The notes: generated from the letters alone by a model not told the origin. Positions 9,934 to 18,797 are shown, counted from the stretch's first letter. The stretch is 64,000 nucleotides of DNA from Streptomyces sp. Ru62 (GCF_002920615.1 NZ_PQSU01000002.1:310001-374000), one strand, 5' to 3'. Program-made: numbers and translations.

Positions 9934-12585
9934 ATGGATCTTCGACTGCCCGCCCTGCGCAGCCTGCTACGGCGGCCCCGTCGGCTCCTGGCCGCCGGGG
10001 CCGCCGTCGTGGTGCTCGCCGGCGCCGGGACGTGGACGGCGGCCGTCGCCGCCGACGACCCGCGGGCCGTGCGCCGCAGCGACCAGGTCATGGCGGTCGA
10101 CGGGGTGCGCCTGGACACCTCGTACTTCACCCCGGCCGGCACCGGCCGGCACCCCGCCGTCCTGCTCGCCCACGGCTTCGGCGGCAGCAAGGACGACATG
10201 CGCCGGCAGGCCGAGGACCTCGCCCGGGAGGGGTACGCGGTCCTGACCTGGTCCGCGCGCGGTTTCGGCGGCTCCACCGGGAAGATCGGCCTGAACGACC
10301 CGAAGGGCGAGGTCGCCGACGTCTCCCGGCTCATCGACTGGCTGGCCGGGCAGCCCCAGGTGCGGCTGGACAAGCCCGGAGACCCGCGCGTGGGCGTGGC
10401 CGGCGGCTCCTACGGCGGCGCGATCTCCCTGCTCGCCGCCGGGTACGACCACCGGGTCGACGCCATCGCGCCGGCCATCACCTACTGGAACCTCGCGGAC
10501 GCCCTGTTCCCGAACGACGTGTTCAAGAAGCTGTGGGCCGGCGTCTTCGTCAACACCGGCGGGGGCTGCGCGAAGTTCGAGCCCGCGCTGTGCCGGATGT
10601 ACGACCGGGTCGCCGAGTCCGGCACCCCGGACCCGGCCGCCCGGCAGCTGCTGGAGGAACGCTCACCGTCCGCGGTCGGCGACCGCATCAAGGTGCCCAC
10701 GCTGCTGGTGCAGGGGCAGACGGACTCCCTGTTCCCGCTCGGCCAGGCCGACGCCGCCGAGAAGGCGATCCGCGCGAACGGCGCCCCGGTCGACGTCGAC
10801 TGGATCGCCGGCGGGCACGACGGCGGCGACATGGAGACCAGCCGGGTCGAGACGCGCGTGCGCGCCTGGTTCGACCGGTATCTCAAGGGTGACAAGGGCG
10901 CCGACACCGGCCCGGCCTTCCGGATCACCCGCACCGGCGGCGTCGACTCCACCGACGGCACCGCCCAGCTGCGCGGCGCGAGCGCCGCCGCCTATCCGGG
11001 CCTGCGCGACCATCCGCGCACCGTCCCCCTCACCGGCGGCACGCAGCGCGTCGCCAACCCGGCCGGGGCCAGCCCGCCCGCCGTCTCCGCGCTGCCCGGC
11101 CTCGGCGGCTCCGGCGGCCTCGCCCAGCTCTCCGCGCTCGGCGTCGGCGTCTCCCTGGACTTCCCCGGCCAGTACGCCCGGTTCGACTCCGCGCCCCTCA
11201 CCCGCGACCTGCGCGTCACCGGCACCCCGACCGTCACCGTGCACATCACCTCCACCCGCGACGACGCCGTCCTGTTCGGCAAGGTCTACGACGTCGGCCC
11301 CGACGGCACCCGCCAGGTGCTGCCCGCCCAGCTCGTCGCCCCCTTCCGGGTGACCGGCGCCAAGACGGGCAAGGACGTCACCGTCACGCTCCCGGCGATC
11401 GACCACGAGGTGCAGAAGGGCCACCGGCTCCGCCTGGTCCTCGCCTCCACCGACCTCGGCTACGCCTCCCCGGCCGCCCCGGCCACCTACACCGTCTCCC
11501 TGAAGGGAGGCCTGAGCGTGCCGACGGCACCCTCCGTCAGCACCGCCGCCGCGCCCCTGCCGGCCTGGGTCTGGTGGCTGCCCGCGGCCGGCGCGGCCGC
11601 CGCCCTCGCCCTGCTGCTCACCACCCGCCGCCGGACGTCCGCCCCCGCGCCCGACCCGGAGCTGGCCGAGGTCCCGCTGGTGATCACGGACCTGAGCAAG
11701 CGGTACGCCGGGTCCACCGACCGGTACGCCGTCCGGGACCTCTCCTTCCGGGTGGAGAAGGGCCAGGTCCTCGGCCTGCTCGGACCGAACGGCGCGGGCA
11801 AGACCACCACCCTGCGCATGCTGATGGGCCTCATCCGGCCGGACGCCGGCGAGATCCGCGTCTTCGGCCACGCCATCCGGCCCGGCGCGTCGGTGCTCTC
11901 CCGCGTCGGCGCGTTCGTGGAGGGCGCCGGCTTCCTGCCCCACCTGTCCGGCCGGGAGAACCTGGAGCTGTACTGGCGGGCCACCGGCCGCCCGCCCGAG
12001 GACGCCCACCTGGACGAGGCCCTGGAGATCGCCGGGCTCGGCGACGCCCTCGCCCGCGCGGTCCGCACGTACTCCCAGGGCATGCGGCAGCGCCTCGCCA
12101 TCGCCCAGGCCATGCTCGGCCTGCCCGACCTGCTCATCCTGGACGAGCCCACCAACGGTCTGGACCCGCCCCAGATCCGCGAGATGCGCGAGGTGATGAT
12201 CCGCTACGCGGCCGGCGGGCGCACGGTGATCGTCTCCAGCCATCTCCTCGCCGAGGTGGAGCAGTCCTGCACCCACCTGGTGGTGATGGACCGGGGCCGG
12301 CTGGTGCAGGCGGGCCCGGTCCGGGAGATCGTCGGCTCCGGCGACACCCTGCTGGTCGGCACCGCCGAACCGGTGCAGGAGCCCGTGGTGGAGAAGGTGG
12401 GCGCGCTGGACGGCGTCGCCTCCGCCGTGCGCACCGACGACGGGCTGCTGATCCGGCTGGAGCCCGGCGGCACCGCCGAGCGGCTGGTCGTGGAGCTGGT
12501 GCGGCTGGAGGTGCCGGTCGCCTCCGTCGGCCCACACCGCCGCCTGGAAGACGCCTTCCTCACCCTGATCGGAGGTTCCGCATGA
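9934..12585 (+). CDS. fusion of an exported alpha/beta hydrolase and an ABC transporter ATPase
   Basis: An 883-residue two-part protein. Residues 1-40 are an N-terminal membrane anchor (LLAAGAAVVVLAGAG). Residues about 45-520 are a CocE/X-Pro-dipeptidyl-peptidase-like hydrolase with nucleophile elbow GGSYGG (Ser159), an IAGGHDGGD histidine region and a C-terminal jelly-roll-like domain. Residues about 544-562 are a second transmembrane helix (VWWLPAAGAAAALALLL). The rest is a complete ABC ATPase: Walker A GPNGAGKTT near 617, signature YSQGMRQR near 712 and Walker B LLILDEPTNGLDP. Two helices put the hydrolase outside and the ATPase inside. The stop overlaps the start of the permease gene, so the pair forms one exporter. 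The coupling of hydrolysis to export is inference. Confidence 0.85.
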   Translation: MDLRLPALRSLLRRPRRLLAAGAAVVVLAGAGTWTAAVAADDPRAVRRSDQVMAVDGVRLDTSYFTPAGTGRHPAVLLAHGFGGSKDDMRRQAEDLAREGYAVLTWSARGFGGSTGKIGLNDPKGEVADVSRLIDWLAGQPQVRLDKPGDPRVGVAGGSYGGAISLLAAGYDHRVDAIAPAITYWNLADALFPNDVFKKLWAGVFVNTGGGCAKFEPALCRMYDRVAESGTPDPAARQLLEERSPSAVGDRIKVPTLLVQGQTDSLFPLGQADAAEKAIRANGAPVDVDWIAGGHDGGDMETSRVETRVRAWFDRYLKGDKGADTGPAFRITRTGGVDSTDGTAQLRGASAAAYPGLRDHPRTVPLTGGTQRVANPAGASPPAVSALPGLGGSGGLAQLSALGVGVSLDFPGQYARFDSAPLTRDLRVTGTPTVTVHITSTRDDAVLFGKVYDVGPDGTRQVLPAQLVAPFRVTGAKTGKDVTVTLPAIDHEVQKGHRLRLVLASTDLGYASPAAPATYTVSLKGGLSVPTAPSVSTAAAPLPAWVWWLPAAGAAAALALLLTTRRRTSAPAPDPELAEVPLVITDLSKRYAGSTDRYAVRDLSFRVEKGQVLGLLGPNGAGKTTTLRMLMGLIRPDAGEIRVFGHAIRPGASVLSRVGAFVEGAGFLPHLSGRENLELYWRATGRPPEDAHLDEALEIAGLGDALARAVRTYSQGMRQRLAIAQAMLGLPDLLILDEPTNGLDPPQIREMREVMIRYAAGGRTVIVSSHLLAEVEQSCTHLVVMDRGRLVQAGPVREIVGSGDTLLVGTAEPVQEPVVEKVGALDGVASAVRTDDGLLIRLEPGGTAERLVVELVRLEVPVASVGPHRRLEDAFLTLIGGSA

Positions 12586-13436
12586 GCACGCTCACCGAGG
12601 TCGCCTCCGGCTATCAGGCGGGGCGCACCCTGCCGCTGCGGGTCGAGCTGGCCCGCCAGCTCAAGCGGCGCCGCACCCTGGTCATGGGCGCCGTCCTGGC
12701 CGTACTGCCGTTCGTGCTGCTGATCGCCTTCGCGGTCGGCGGCGACCCGGGCGGCCGGAACAACCAGGTCACGCTGATGGACACGGCCACCGCCTCCGGT
12801 GCCAACTTCGCCGCCGTGAACCTGTTCGTCTCGGCGGGCTTCCTGCTGGTCATCCCGGTCGCCCTGTTCTGCGGGGACACGGTGGCCTCCGAGGCGAGCT
12901 GGTCCTCGCTGCGCTATCTGCTCGCCGCGCCGGTGCCCCGGGCCCGGCTGCTGTGGTCCAAGCTTGTGGTGGCGCTCGGGATGAGCCTCGCCGCGATGGT
13001 GCTGCTGCCGCTCGTGGCCCTCGCCGCCGGCACGGCCGCCTACGGCTGGGGCCCGCTGGAGATACCGACCGGCGGCGCGCTCGACACGGGTACGGCGGCC
13101 CAGCGGCTCCTGGTGGCCGTGGCGTACGTCTTCGTGTCCCAGCTGGTCACCGCCGGGCTGGCGTTCTGGCTGTCGACCAGGACGGACGCCCCGCTCGGCG
13201 CGGTCGGCGGCGCGGTCGGCCTGACCATCGTGGGCAATGTCCTGGACGCCGTCACCGCCCTCGGCCACTGGCGTGACTTCCTGCCCGCGCACTGGCAGTT
13301 CGCCTGGGCCGACGCCGTCCAGCCCCGCCCCGAGTGGTCCGGCATGATCCAGGGCACCGCGCTCTCCATAACGTACGCCCTGGTGCTGTTCGCGCTGGCC
13401 TTCCGGGGTTTCGCCCGCAAGGACGTCGTCTCCTAG
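12582..13436 (+). CDS. ABC-2 type transporter permease
   Basis: A 284-residue membrane protein with about six hydrophobic segments (for example LVMGAVLAVLPFVLLIAFAV and FVSAGFLLVIPVALFCGD). It carries the GDTVASEASWSSLRYLLAAPVPRARLLWSKL loop typical of ABC-2 permeases, where the ATPase docks. ATG at 12582 overlaps the stop of the fused hydrolase/ATPase gene and is preceded by GGAGG (12571-12575), so the two products are made together and presumably assemble. Exported substrate unknown. Confidence 0.85.
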   Translation: MSTLTEVASGYQAGRTLPLRVELARQLKRRRTLVMGAVLAVLPFVLLIAFAVGGDPGGRNNQVTLMDTATASGANFAAVNLFVSAGFLLVIPVALFCGDTVASEASWSSLRYLLAAPVPRARLLWSKLVVALGMSLAAMVLLPLVALAAGTAAYGWGPLEIPTGGALDTGTAAQRLLVAVAYVFVSQLVTAGLAFWLSTRTDAPLGAVGGAVGLTIVGNVLDAVTALGHWRDFLPAHWQFAWADAVQPRPEWSGMIQGTALSITYALVLFALAFRGFARKDVVS

Positions 13437-13594
13437 GTCACCGGCACGTCACTCGCCGGTCACGGCGGGCCGCCGCCGTGGCCGGTTCGAGATCCATCCG
13501 CAACTCCCCGGGACGCACGTTCCGGGCCTCTGCCCCGTCACAGTCGGCAGCGGACGCACAGGTCCGATGCCAACAGGCCGACGGGGAGGACGAG

Positions 13595-15076
13595 ATGGAG
13601 CGGTACGGGGATCAACGGGCACGGCGGGCGCTGCTCGCGCTCACGGCCGCGGGCGGGCTGCTGCTGACGGCGTGCAGCGCGGGCGGCGCCGCGCAGACGA
13701 GCCACGACAAGGCCCGCGAGGGCGGGTCCGGCGTGGTGCGGCAGGACGCCGGCGGGCGGCTGTCCACCTTCGCGCTGGACGTCGACACCGCCTCCTACAC
13801 CTACGCCCGCCGCACCCTCGCCGACGGCCGCAGGCCCGATCCGCGGACCGTCCGCCCGGAGGAGTTCGTCAACAGCTTCCGCCAGGACTACCGGCGGCCC
13901 GACGGCAACGGCTTCACGGCCACCGTCGACGGCGCCCGCACCGGCGAGCCGGACTGGTCCCTGGTCCGGGTCGGCCTCGCCACCCGGCCCGCCGCGCCGG
14001 ACGCGCACCGCCCGCCCGCCGCGCTCACCTTCGTCATCGACACCTCCGGCTCCATGGCCGAACCCGGCCGCCTGGACCTCGCCCAGCACGGCCTGACCAC
14101 CCTGACGGACCGGCTGCGCGACGACGACTCCGTCGCCCTCGTCACCTTCAGCGAGGATGCCGAGACCGTGCTGCCGATGACCCGGCTCGGCGGCCACCGC
14201 GGCACGGTCCGCGACGCCATCGACAGCCTGGAGCCCCAGAACTCCACCAACCTCGGCGCGGGCGTCGAGGAGGGCTACGCCACCGCCGTGGAGGGCGTCC
14301 GCAAGGGGGCCACCAACCGGGTCGTCCTCGTCTCCGACGCCCTCGCCAACACGGGGGAGACCAGCGCGGACGCGATCCTCCGCCGGATCGACGACGCCCG
14401 CCGCGAACACGGCATCACCCTCTTCGGAGTCGGTGTCGGCAGCACCTACGGCGACTCGCTCATGGAACGCCTCGCCGACCGGGGCGACGGCCACACCGTC
14501 TACGTCTCCGATCCCGGCGAGGCCGACAAGGTCTTCGCCGGTCAGCTCCCGCGCAACATCGAGCTGACCGCCCGGGACGCAAAGGCCCAGGTCGCCTTCG
14601 ACCCGCACACCGTCACCGACTTCCGCCTCATCGGCTACGACGACCGCAAGGTCGCCGACCAGGACTTCCGCGACGACCGGGTCGACGGCGGCGAGGTCGG
14701 CCCCGGTCACACCGTCACCGCCCTGTACGCCGTCCACACCCGGCACGGCGCACGCGGTCACCTCGCCACCGCCACCGTCCGCTGGCTCGACCCGGAGACC
14801 CGCGACCCGCACGAGGCGTCGGGTGCCCTGGAGACCGGGGCCCTGGCCGGCTCGGTCTGGCGGGCGAGCCCCCGCTTCCAGGTCACCGCGGTCGCCGCGT
14901 ACTTCGCCGACGCCCTGCGCACCGGCTCCGCGGACCGCCCGGCCCTTCCCGGCGCCCCCGGCCTGACCGGCCTCGCCCGCAGGGCCGCCGGGCTGGCGGA
15001 CAGCAGCGAGGACGCCGACGTGCGCGGCCTCGCCGACGCCATCCGCCAGGCGAGTGCCACCGAGCCCGTGGAGTGA
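13595..15076 (+). CDS. VWA-domain lipoprotein (YfbK-like)
   Basis: A 493-residue lipoprotein: signal MERYGDQRARRALLALTAAG with lipobox LTAC (Cys27). The von Willebrand A domain has an intact metal-ion-dependent adhesion site: DTSGSM (about residue 149), then Thr/Ser and Asp further on in NSTNLGAG and VLVSDALANTGE. The N-terminal region with FALDVDTASYTYARRTL and the C-terminal YAVHTRHG region match the YfbK family with its extra flanking domains. Such proteins bind ligands through a divalent metal at the cell surface. Start ATG 13595 has GGGGAGGA just upstream. The partner is unknown; it is probably a separate transcription unit from the ABC genes 158 bp before it. Confidence 0.85.
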   Translation: MERYGDQRARRALLALTAAGGLLLTACSAGGAAQTSHDKAREGGSGVVRQDAGGRLSTFALDVDTASYTYARRTLADGRRPDPRTVRPEEFVNSFRQDYRRPDGNGFTATVDGARTGEPDWSLVRVGLATRPAAPDAHRPPAALTFVIDTSGSMAEPGRLDLAQHGLTTLTDRLRDDDSVALVTFSEDAETVLPMTRLGGHRGTVRDAIDSLEPQNSTNLGAGVEEGYATAVEGVRKGATNRVVLVSDALANTGETSADAILRRIDDARREHGITLFGVGVGSTYGDSLMERLADRGDGHTVYVSDPGEADKVFAGQLPRNIELTARDAKAQVAFDPHTVTDFRLIGYDDRKVADQDFRDDRVDGGEVGPGHTVTALYAVHTRHGARGHLATATVRWLDPETRDPHEASGALETGALAGSVWRASPRFQVTAVAAYFADALRTGSADRPALPGAPGLTGLARRAAGLADSSEDADVRGLADAIRQASATEPVE

Positions 15077-15102
15077 ACGCCGAACGGTCCCGGTGAACCC
15101 CA

Positions 15103-15134
15103 TTGACCTTTTCTTACTTGCGAGTAAGTTGACC
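15103..15134. promoter_or_regulatory. candidate TetR-type operator and promoter before the acyl-CoA ligase
   Basis: CTTACT (15113-15118) and AGTAAG (15123-15128) form a perfect inverted repeat around TGCG. The dyad is framed by two direct copies of TTGACC (15103-15108 and 15129-15134), either of which could act as a -35 element. Palindromes of this size, with TTACT/AGTAA arms, are typical of TetR regulators of fatty acid genes. A further half site CAGTAAG follows near 15138. Confidence 0.5.
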
Positions 15135-15182
15135 CTTCAGTAAGAACCTTGGGCAGGCCACGCACCGCCACCGGGAGCCGTC

Positions 15183-17105
15183 ATGGGCGTACGCAGGGAT
15201 CTGAAACGGGCACGGCAGCGCACCGGTCTGGCGGACCGCGCCGCGGTGGAGATCGTCCGGGACGCCATGGGCACGGTCCGCGAGGTGCGCGCCGCGCCCC
15301 TGGCGCCCCCGCTCACCACCGGTTCCCTCGCCGACCTGCCGTTCGGGCACGCGGCCGAGACCCCCGACGCGGTGCTGCTGCGCCGCCGCGATCGCGGCGG
15401 CGCCTGGCGCCCGGTGACGGCGGCAGCCTTCGCCACCGAGGTCGCCGCCGTCGCCAAGGGGCTCGTCGCCGCCGGGCTCGAACCCGGCGGCCGGGTGGCG
15501 GTGATGTCCCGCACCCGCTACGAGTGGACCGTCCTGGACTTCGCCATCTGGGCGGCCGGCGGCCAGTCCGTGCCGGTCTACCCGACCTCCTCCGCCGAGC
15601 AGGTCGAGTGGATCGTCCGCGACTCCGGCGCCCGGTTCGTCGTCACCGAGACCGCCGCGAACGCCGCCACCGTCACCACCGGCACGGCAGGCCACACGCG
15701 CCCCCCGCGCCTGTGGCAACTCGACGCCGACGCCCTCACCGACCTCACCGTCCTCGGCCGGGACCTGCCCGACGACGAACTCGTCAAGCGGCGCGGGGCG
15801 CTCGGCCCCGACACCATCGCCACCCTCTGCTACACCTCCGGCACCACCGGCCGCCCCAAGGGCTGCGTCCTCACCCACGCCAATCTCCACGCCGAGGCGG
15901 CCAACACCGCCGAGCTGCTGCACCCGGTCTTCCAGGCGGTCACCGGTCAGACCGCGTCCACCCTGCTCTTCCTGCCGCTCGCCCACATCCTCGGCCGCAC
16001 CCTCCAGCTCGCCTGCCTGCTGGCCCGCATCGAGACCGGCCACTTCCCGAGCGTGAAGCCCGACGAACTGCGGCCCGCGCTCAAGGAGTTCCGGCCCACC
16101 TTCCTGGTCGGGGTGCCGTACCTCTTCGAGAAGATCCACGACACCGGGCGGGCCACCGCGGAGAAACTCGGCCGGGCCGCCTCCTTCGACCGCGCCGAAC
16201 GCGTCGCCGTCCGCTTCGGCGAAGCCCACCTGCGGAAGTTCCTCGGCACCGGCAAGGGCCCGGGACCCGGCCTGTACGCCGCGTGGGCGCTGTACGACCT
16301 GCTGGTCTACCGCCGCATCCGCAAGGAGCTGGGCGGCCGGATGCGGTACGCCATCAGCGGCGGCTCCCCGCTGGACCGCGACCTCAACCTGTTCTTCCTC
16401 GCGGCCGGCATCGTCGTCTACGAGGGCTACGGCCTGACCGAGACCAGCGCCGCCGCCACGATCGTTCCGCCGCTCAGCCCGCGCCCCGGCACGGTCGGCC
16501 GGCCGGTGCCGGGCGTCTCCGTGCGCCTCGCCGACGACGGGGAGGTGCTGATCAAGGGCGGGGTGGTCTTCACGTCGTACTGGAACAACCCCGCCGCCAC
16601 GGACGCCGTGCTGCACGACGGCTGGTTCGCGACCGGTGATCTCGGCGCGCTGGACGACGACGGCTACCTCAGCATCACCGGCCGCAGGAAGGACATCCTT
16701 GTCACCTCCGGCGGCAAGAACGTCTCGCCGGCCGTCCTGGAGGACCGGCTGCGCAGCCGCTCACCCGTCGGCCAGTGCGTGGTCGTCGGCGACAACCGGC
16801 CCTTCGTCGCCGCGCTGATCACCCTCGACCCGGAGGCGGTCGCCCACTGGCTGTCCGTACGGAAGCTGCCACCGGACACCCCGCTGTCCACGCTGGTGCG
16901 CGACGAGCGGCTGCGCGCCGAGGTGCAAAGAGCGGTCGACCACGCCAACAAGGCGGTCTCCCGTGCCGAGTCGATCCGCGCGTTCGCGCTGGTCGAGGGC
17001 GAGTTCACCCAGGAGAACGGGCTGTTGACGCCGTCCCTGAAGGTGAAGCGGCACGCGGTGACGGCCGCGTACGCGGAGCAGATCGAGGCGCTGTACCGGC
17101 GCTGA
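15183..17105 (+). CDS. fadD: long-chain fatty acid-CoA ligase
   Basis: A 640-residue adenylate-forming enzyme that activates fatty acids to acyl-CoA by way of an acyl-AMP. The AMP-binding P-loop YTSGTTGRPKG is near residues 215-226. YGLTETSA is near 416, then the WFATGDLGALDDDGYLSI hinge and the catalytic GRRKDILVTSGGKNVSP (about 499-515). It is of the FadD15-like actinobacterial type. ATG 15183 opens after GGGAGCCGTC, a plausible ribosome site. Its own promoter region carries the inverted repeat described above, and it converges with the rodlin gene, separated by a hairpin. Confidence 0.9.
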   Translation: MGVRRDLKRARQRTGLADRAAVEIVRDAMGTVREVRAAPLAPPLTTGSLADLPFGHAAETPDAVLLRRRDRGGAWRPVTAAAFATEVAAVAKGLVAAGLEPGGRVAVMSRTRYEWTVLDFAIWAAGGQSVPVYPTSSAEQVEWIVRDSGARFVVTETAANAATVTTGTAGHTRPPRLWQLDADALTDLTVLGRDLPDDELVKRRGALGPDTIATLCYTSGTTGRPKGCVLTHANLHAEAANTAELLHPVFQAVTGQTASTLLFLPLAHILGRTLQLACLLARIETGHFPSVKPDELRPALKEFRPTFLVGVPYLFEKIHDTGRATAEKLGRAASFDRAERVAVRFGEAHLRKFLGTGKGPGPGLYAAWALYDLLVYRRIRKELGGRMRYAISGGSPLDRDLNLFFLAAGIVVYEGYGLTETSAAATIVPPLSPRPGTVGRPVPGVSVRLADDGEVLIKGGVVFTSYWNNPAATDAVLHDGWFATGDLGALDDDGYLSITGRRKDILVTSGGKNVSPAVLEDRLRSRSPVGQCVVVGDNRPFVAALITLDPEAVAHWLSVRKLPPDTPLSTLVRDERLRAEVQRAVDHANKAVSRAESIRAFALVEGEFTQENGLLTPSLKVKRHAVTAAYAEQIEALYRR

Positions 17106-17132
17106 CCCGCCGCCGTTGCCGCGGACACGCCG

Positions 17133-17164
17133 GAGCGGGCCGCCGAGGATTCGGCGACCCGCTC
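17133..17164. terminator. terminator between fadD and rodlin gene
   Basis: GAGCGGG-C-CGCCGA (17133-17146) pairs with TCGGCG-A-CCCGCTC (17151-17164) around a GGAT loop, giving a 13 bp stem with one mismatch. It serves two convergent genes. Confidence 0.75.
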
Positions 17165-17176
17165 CAGGGACCGGGA

Positions 17177-17581
17177 TCAGCGACCGGATTCGGAGTTCTC
17201 GGACAGGATCGACACGTCCTCCAGCAGGTGCGCCAGCGCGCCGTCGCGCTTGACGTTCGAGGAGTTCTCGGTGCACTGCTGCTGCATGTGGTCCGACAGG
17301 ATCGGAACATCCTGCAGCGCGCCGCCGACGGCCGCGTCGACGGAGGCCGGAAGGTCGTTCACCGCGATGCACGGCTTGTTGAAGGAGCCCTGGATGAGGG
17401 CGATCTGCGGGCTCATGTTCCCGTACGTGGCCGAGTTGCCGTAGTTCTGCCATCCCGCGTTGCCGTTCGCGACGGTCGGCCCGTCGTCGTTGCCGAGTGC
17501 CAGCGCCTGCGGTGCCGCGGCGGCGGAGGCGCCCATGGCGGAAGCGGCGACGGCCGCAGTGGCAACAATCTTCCTGATCAC
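17177..17581 (-). CDS. rdlA: rodlin (RdlA/RdlB-type)
   Basis: A 134-residue secreted rodlin. Rodlins organise chaplin fibrils into the paired-rod layer on aerial hyphae and spores. The signal peptide ([28 protein letters not shown]) is followed by the hallmark order [47 protein letters not shown] and VKRDGALAHLLEDVSIL, with the two conserved Cys. Start is GTG at 17581, preceded by AAAGGA at a good distance. It is divergent from a second rodlin gene, as in S. coelicolor. Which of the pair corresponds to rdlA rather than rdlB cannot be settled here, so the symbol is by position only. Confidence 0.9.
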   Translation of the reverse strand: MIRKIVATAAVAASAMGASAAAAPQALALGNDDGPTVANGNAGWQNYGNSATYGNMSPQIALIQGSFNKPCIAVNDLPASVDAAVGGALQDVPILSDHMQQQCTENSSNVKRDGALAHLLEDVSILSENSESGR

Positions 17582-17625
17582 TGGCCAGTCCTTTCTGAGG
17601 AAACCCCGTCCACCGGAGCGTTCTG

Positions 17626-17653
17626 GTCAACTCCTCGCTCTCCCCGCGGTTTC
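17626..17653 (-). promoter_or_regulatory. sigma-BldN-like promoter for the first rodlin
   Basis: Read on the minus strand, GAAACC (17653-17648), a 16 bp spacer and GTTGAC (17631-17626), 45 bp before the GTG start. It matches the pattern seen before the other rodlin and before chpF, and the GTTGA -10 type I recall for sigma-BldN targets. Confidence 0.6.
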
Positions 17654-17758
17654 TCCCCTTCACCCTGTCGGCCGATGAGGTGGACTGGTGGTGTGGTTTT
17701 CCGATCGGCGACCCCCCGTCATCCTCAAGACGTGCGCGCTCCAACCGAGTGAATCAGC

Positions 17759-17786
17759 GGAACCATTCCCGATGCGCCGGGTTGAT
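17759..17786 (+). promoter_or_regulatory. sigma-BldN-like promoter for the second rodlin
   Basis: GGAACC (17759-17764), a 16 bp spacer and GTTGAT (17781-17786), 42 bp before the start codon at 17829. It mirrors the promoter of the divergent rodlin. Confidence 0.6.
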
Positions 17787-17828
17787 GAGGCCGTAGGGCA
17801 TGCGTCGTTACGAGGAAAGGAACGCGAA

Positions 17829-18227
17829 GTGCTCAAGAAGGCAATGGTCGCCGCCGCGACCGCCGCTTCTGTCGTGGGAATGGCGGTGGCGGCCGCGCCG
17901 CAGGCGCTTGCCATCGGCAACGACGACGGGCCGACCGTCGCGAACGGCAACGGCGCCGTGTCGTCGTTCGGCAACTCGGCGACGAAGGGCAACCTGAGCC
18001 CGCAGCTCTCCCTGGTGCAGGGCTCGCTCAACAAGCCGTGCGTCGGAGTCCAGGACGTCGACGTCGCCGTCGACGCGGCCATCGGCGGCACGGTCCAGGA
18101 CATCCCGGTTCTCTCGGACCACCTGCAGCAGCAGTGCTCCGACAACTCCACGAACGCCAAGCGCGACGGCGCGCTCTCCCATGTCCTGGAGGACCTGTCG
18201 GTCCTCTCGGCCAACGGCGAGAGCTGA
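17829..18227 (+). CDS. rdlB: rodlin (RdlA/RdlB-type)
   Basis: A 132-residue secreted rodlin with GTG start at 17829 (signal [36 protein letters not shown] upstream). The mature protein keeps [50 protein letters not shown] and [17 protein letters not shown]. Compared with its divergent neighbour the framework is conserved but the tyrosines and tryptophan of the Asn/Gly-rich stretch are lost. This is consistent with ancient duplication and division of labour in rodlet assembly. Expression is expected only in aerial hyphae. Confidence 0.9.
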   Translation: MLKKAMVAAATAASVVGMAVAAAPQALAIGNDDGPTVANGNGAVSSFGNSATKGNLSPQLSLVQGSLNKPCVGVQDVDVAVDAAIGGTVQDIPVLSDHLQQQCSDNSTNAKRDGALSHVLEDLSVLSANGES

Positions 18228-18239
18228 GCCGGTCTGCCG

Positions 18240-18286
18240 GCCCGGGCCGTCCGCCGCACCGTCTGCGGACCGCCCGGGCTCTTTTC
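18240..18286 (+). terminator. terminator after the second rodlin
   Basis: GCCCGGGC-C-GTCCGC (18240-18254) pairs with GCGGAC-C-GCCCGGGC (18265-18279), with one C-C mismatch and a 10-base loop, followed by TCTTTTCTT: a canonical intrinsic terminator. Confidence 0.88.
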
Positions 18287-18464
18287 TTGAAATACGGGAG
18301 GAGGGAGAGCGCGTGAGAAATGAGTGCGATCGGGTGATTCTCGCGCTCTCCGCGTTCTGCGGCCTTCCAATGTGTCTATCTCTCGTTCCGTGCCGCGACC
18401 GTTCACGTCGTGCTCACACGGTTCTGGCCGTCATTGGGGCATGACCCCAGAGAAGGGAACATCC

Positions 18465-18707
18465 ATGAAGAAGACCGCTGCTGTCGTTACGGGCGCGATC
18501 CTGGCCCTGGGGCTGGCCGGACCCGCCTTCGCCGACTCCGAGGCCAATGGTGCCGCCACGCACTCCCCGGGCGTCCTGTCCGGAAACGTCGTCCAGGTCC
18601 CGATCCACATTCCGATCAACATCTGCGGCAACACGATCAACATCGTCGCTCTGCTGAACCCGGCGGCCGGCAACACCTGCATCAACGGCGACATCCACAA
18701 GAAGTGA
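18465..18707 (+). CDS. chpD: short chaplin (ChpD position)
   Basis: An 80-residue secreted short chaplin. The signal peptide MKKTAAVVTGAILALGLAGPAFA is followed by a single full chaplin domain: SPGVLSGNVVQVPIHIPIN, CGNTINIVALLNPAAGNTC. The two conserved Cys have the usual 17-residue gap, and amyloid-forming hydrophobic strands alternate in between. Chaplins assemble at the air-water interface and make aerial hyphae hydrophobic. ATG 18465 has AGAAGGGA before it. No BldN-like promoter was found, so regulation may differ from the rodlins. The chpD name is by synteny with the S. coelicolor locus. Confidence 0.92.
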   Translation: MKKTAAVVTGAILALGLAGPAFADSEANGAATHSPGVLSGNVVQVPIHIPINICGNTINIVALLNPAAGNTCINGDIHKK

Positions 18708-18746
18708 CGACGCGACACTAGGTACCAGCCCCCCGGCTGCGGACTG

Positions 18747-18797
18747 GCCGGCCCCGGACCGCCGATCCGTCGATTCCGCGCTCCGGGGCCGGCTTTC
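18747..18797 (+). terminator. terminator between short chaplin and long chaplin-like gene
   Basis: GCCGGCCCCGGA (18747-18758) pairs perfectly with TCCGGGGCCGGC (18782-18793) followed by TTTCCCTCTT. It lies only 30 bp before the TTG start of the next gene, so that gene would depend on read-through or a promoter inside the hairpin region. Confidence 0.75.

Noticed and set aside
10663..12537. Long minus-strand frame opposite the hydrolase/ABC fusion
   Set aside because: Shadow of the Walker and signature motifs on the plus strand; no start support.
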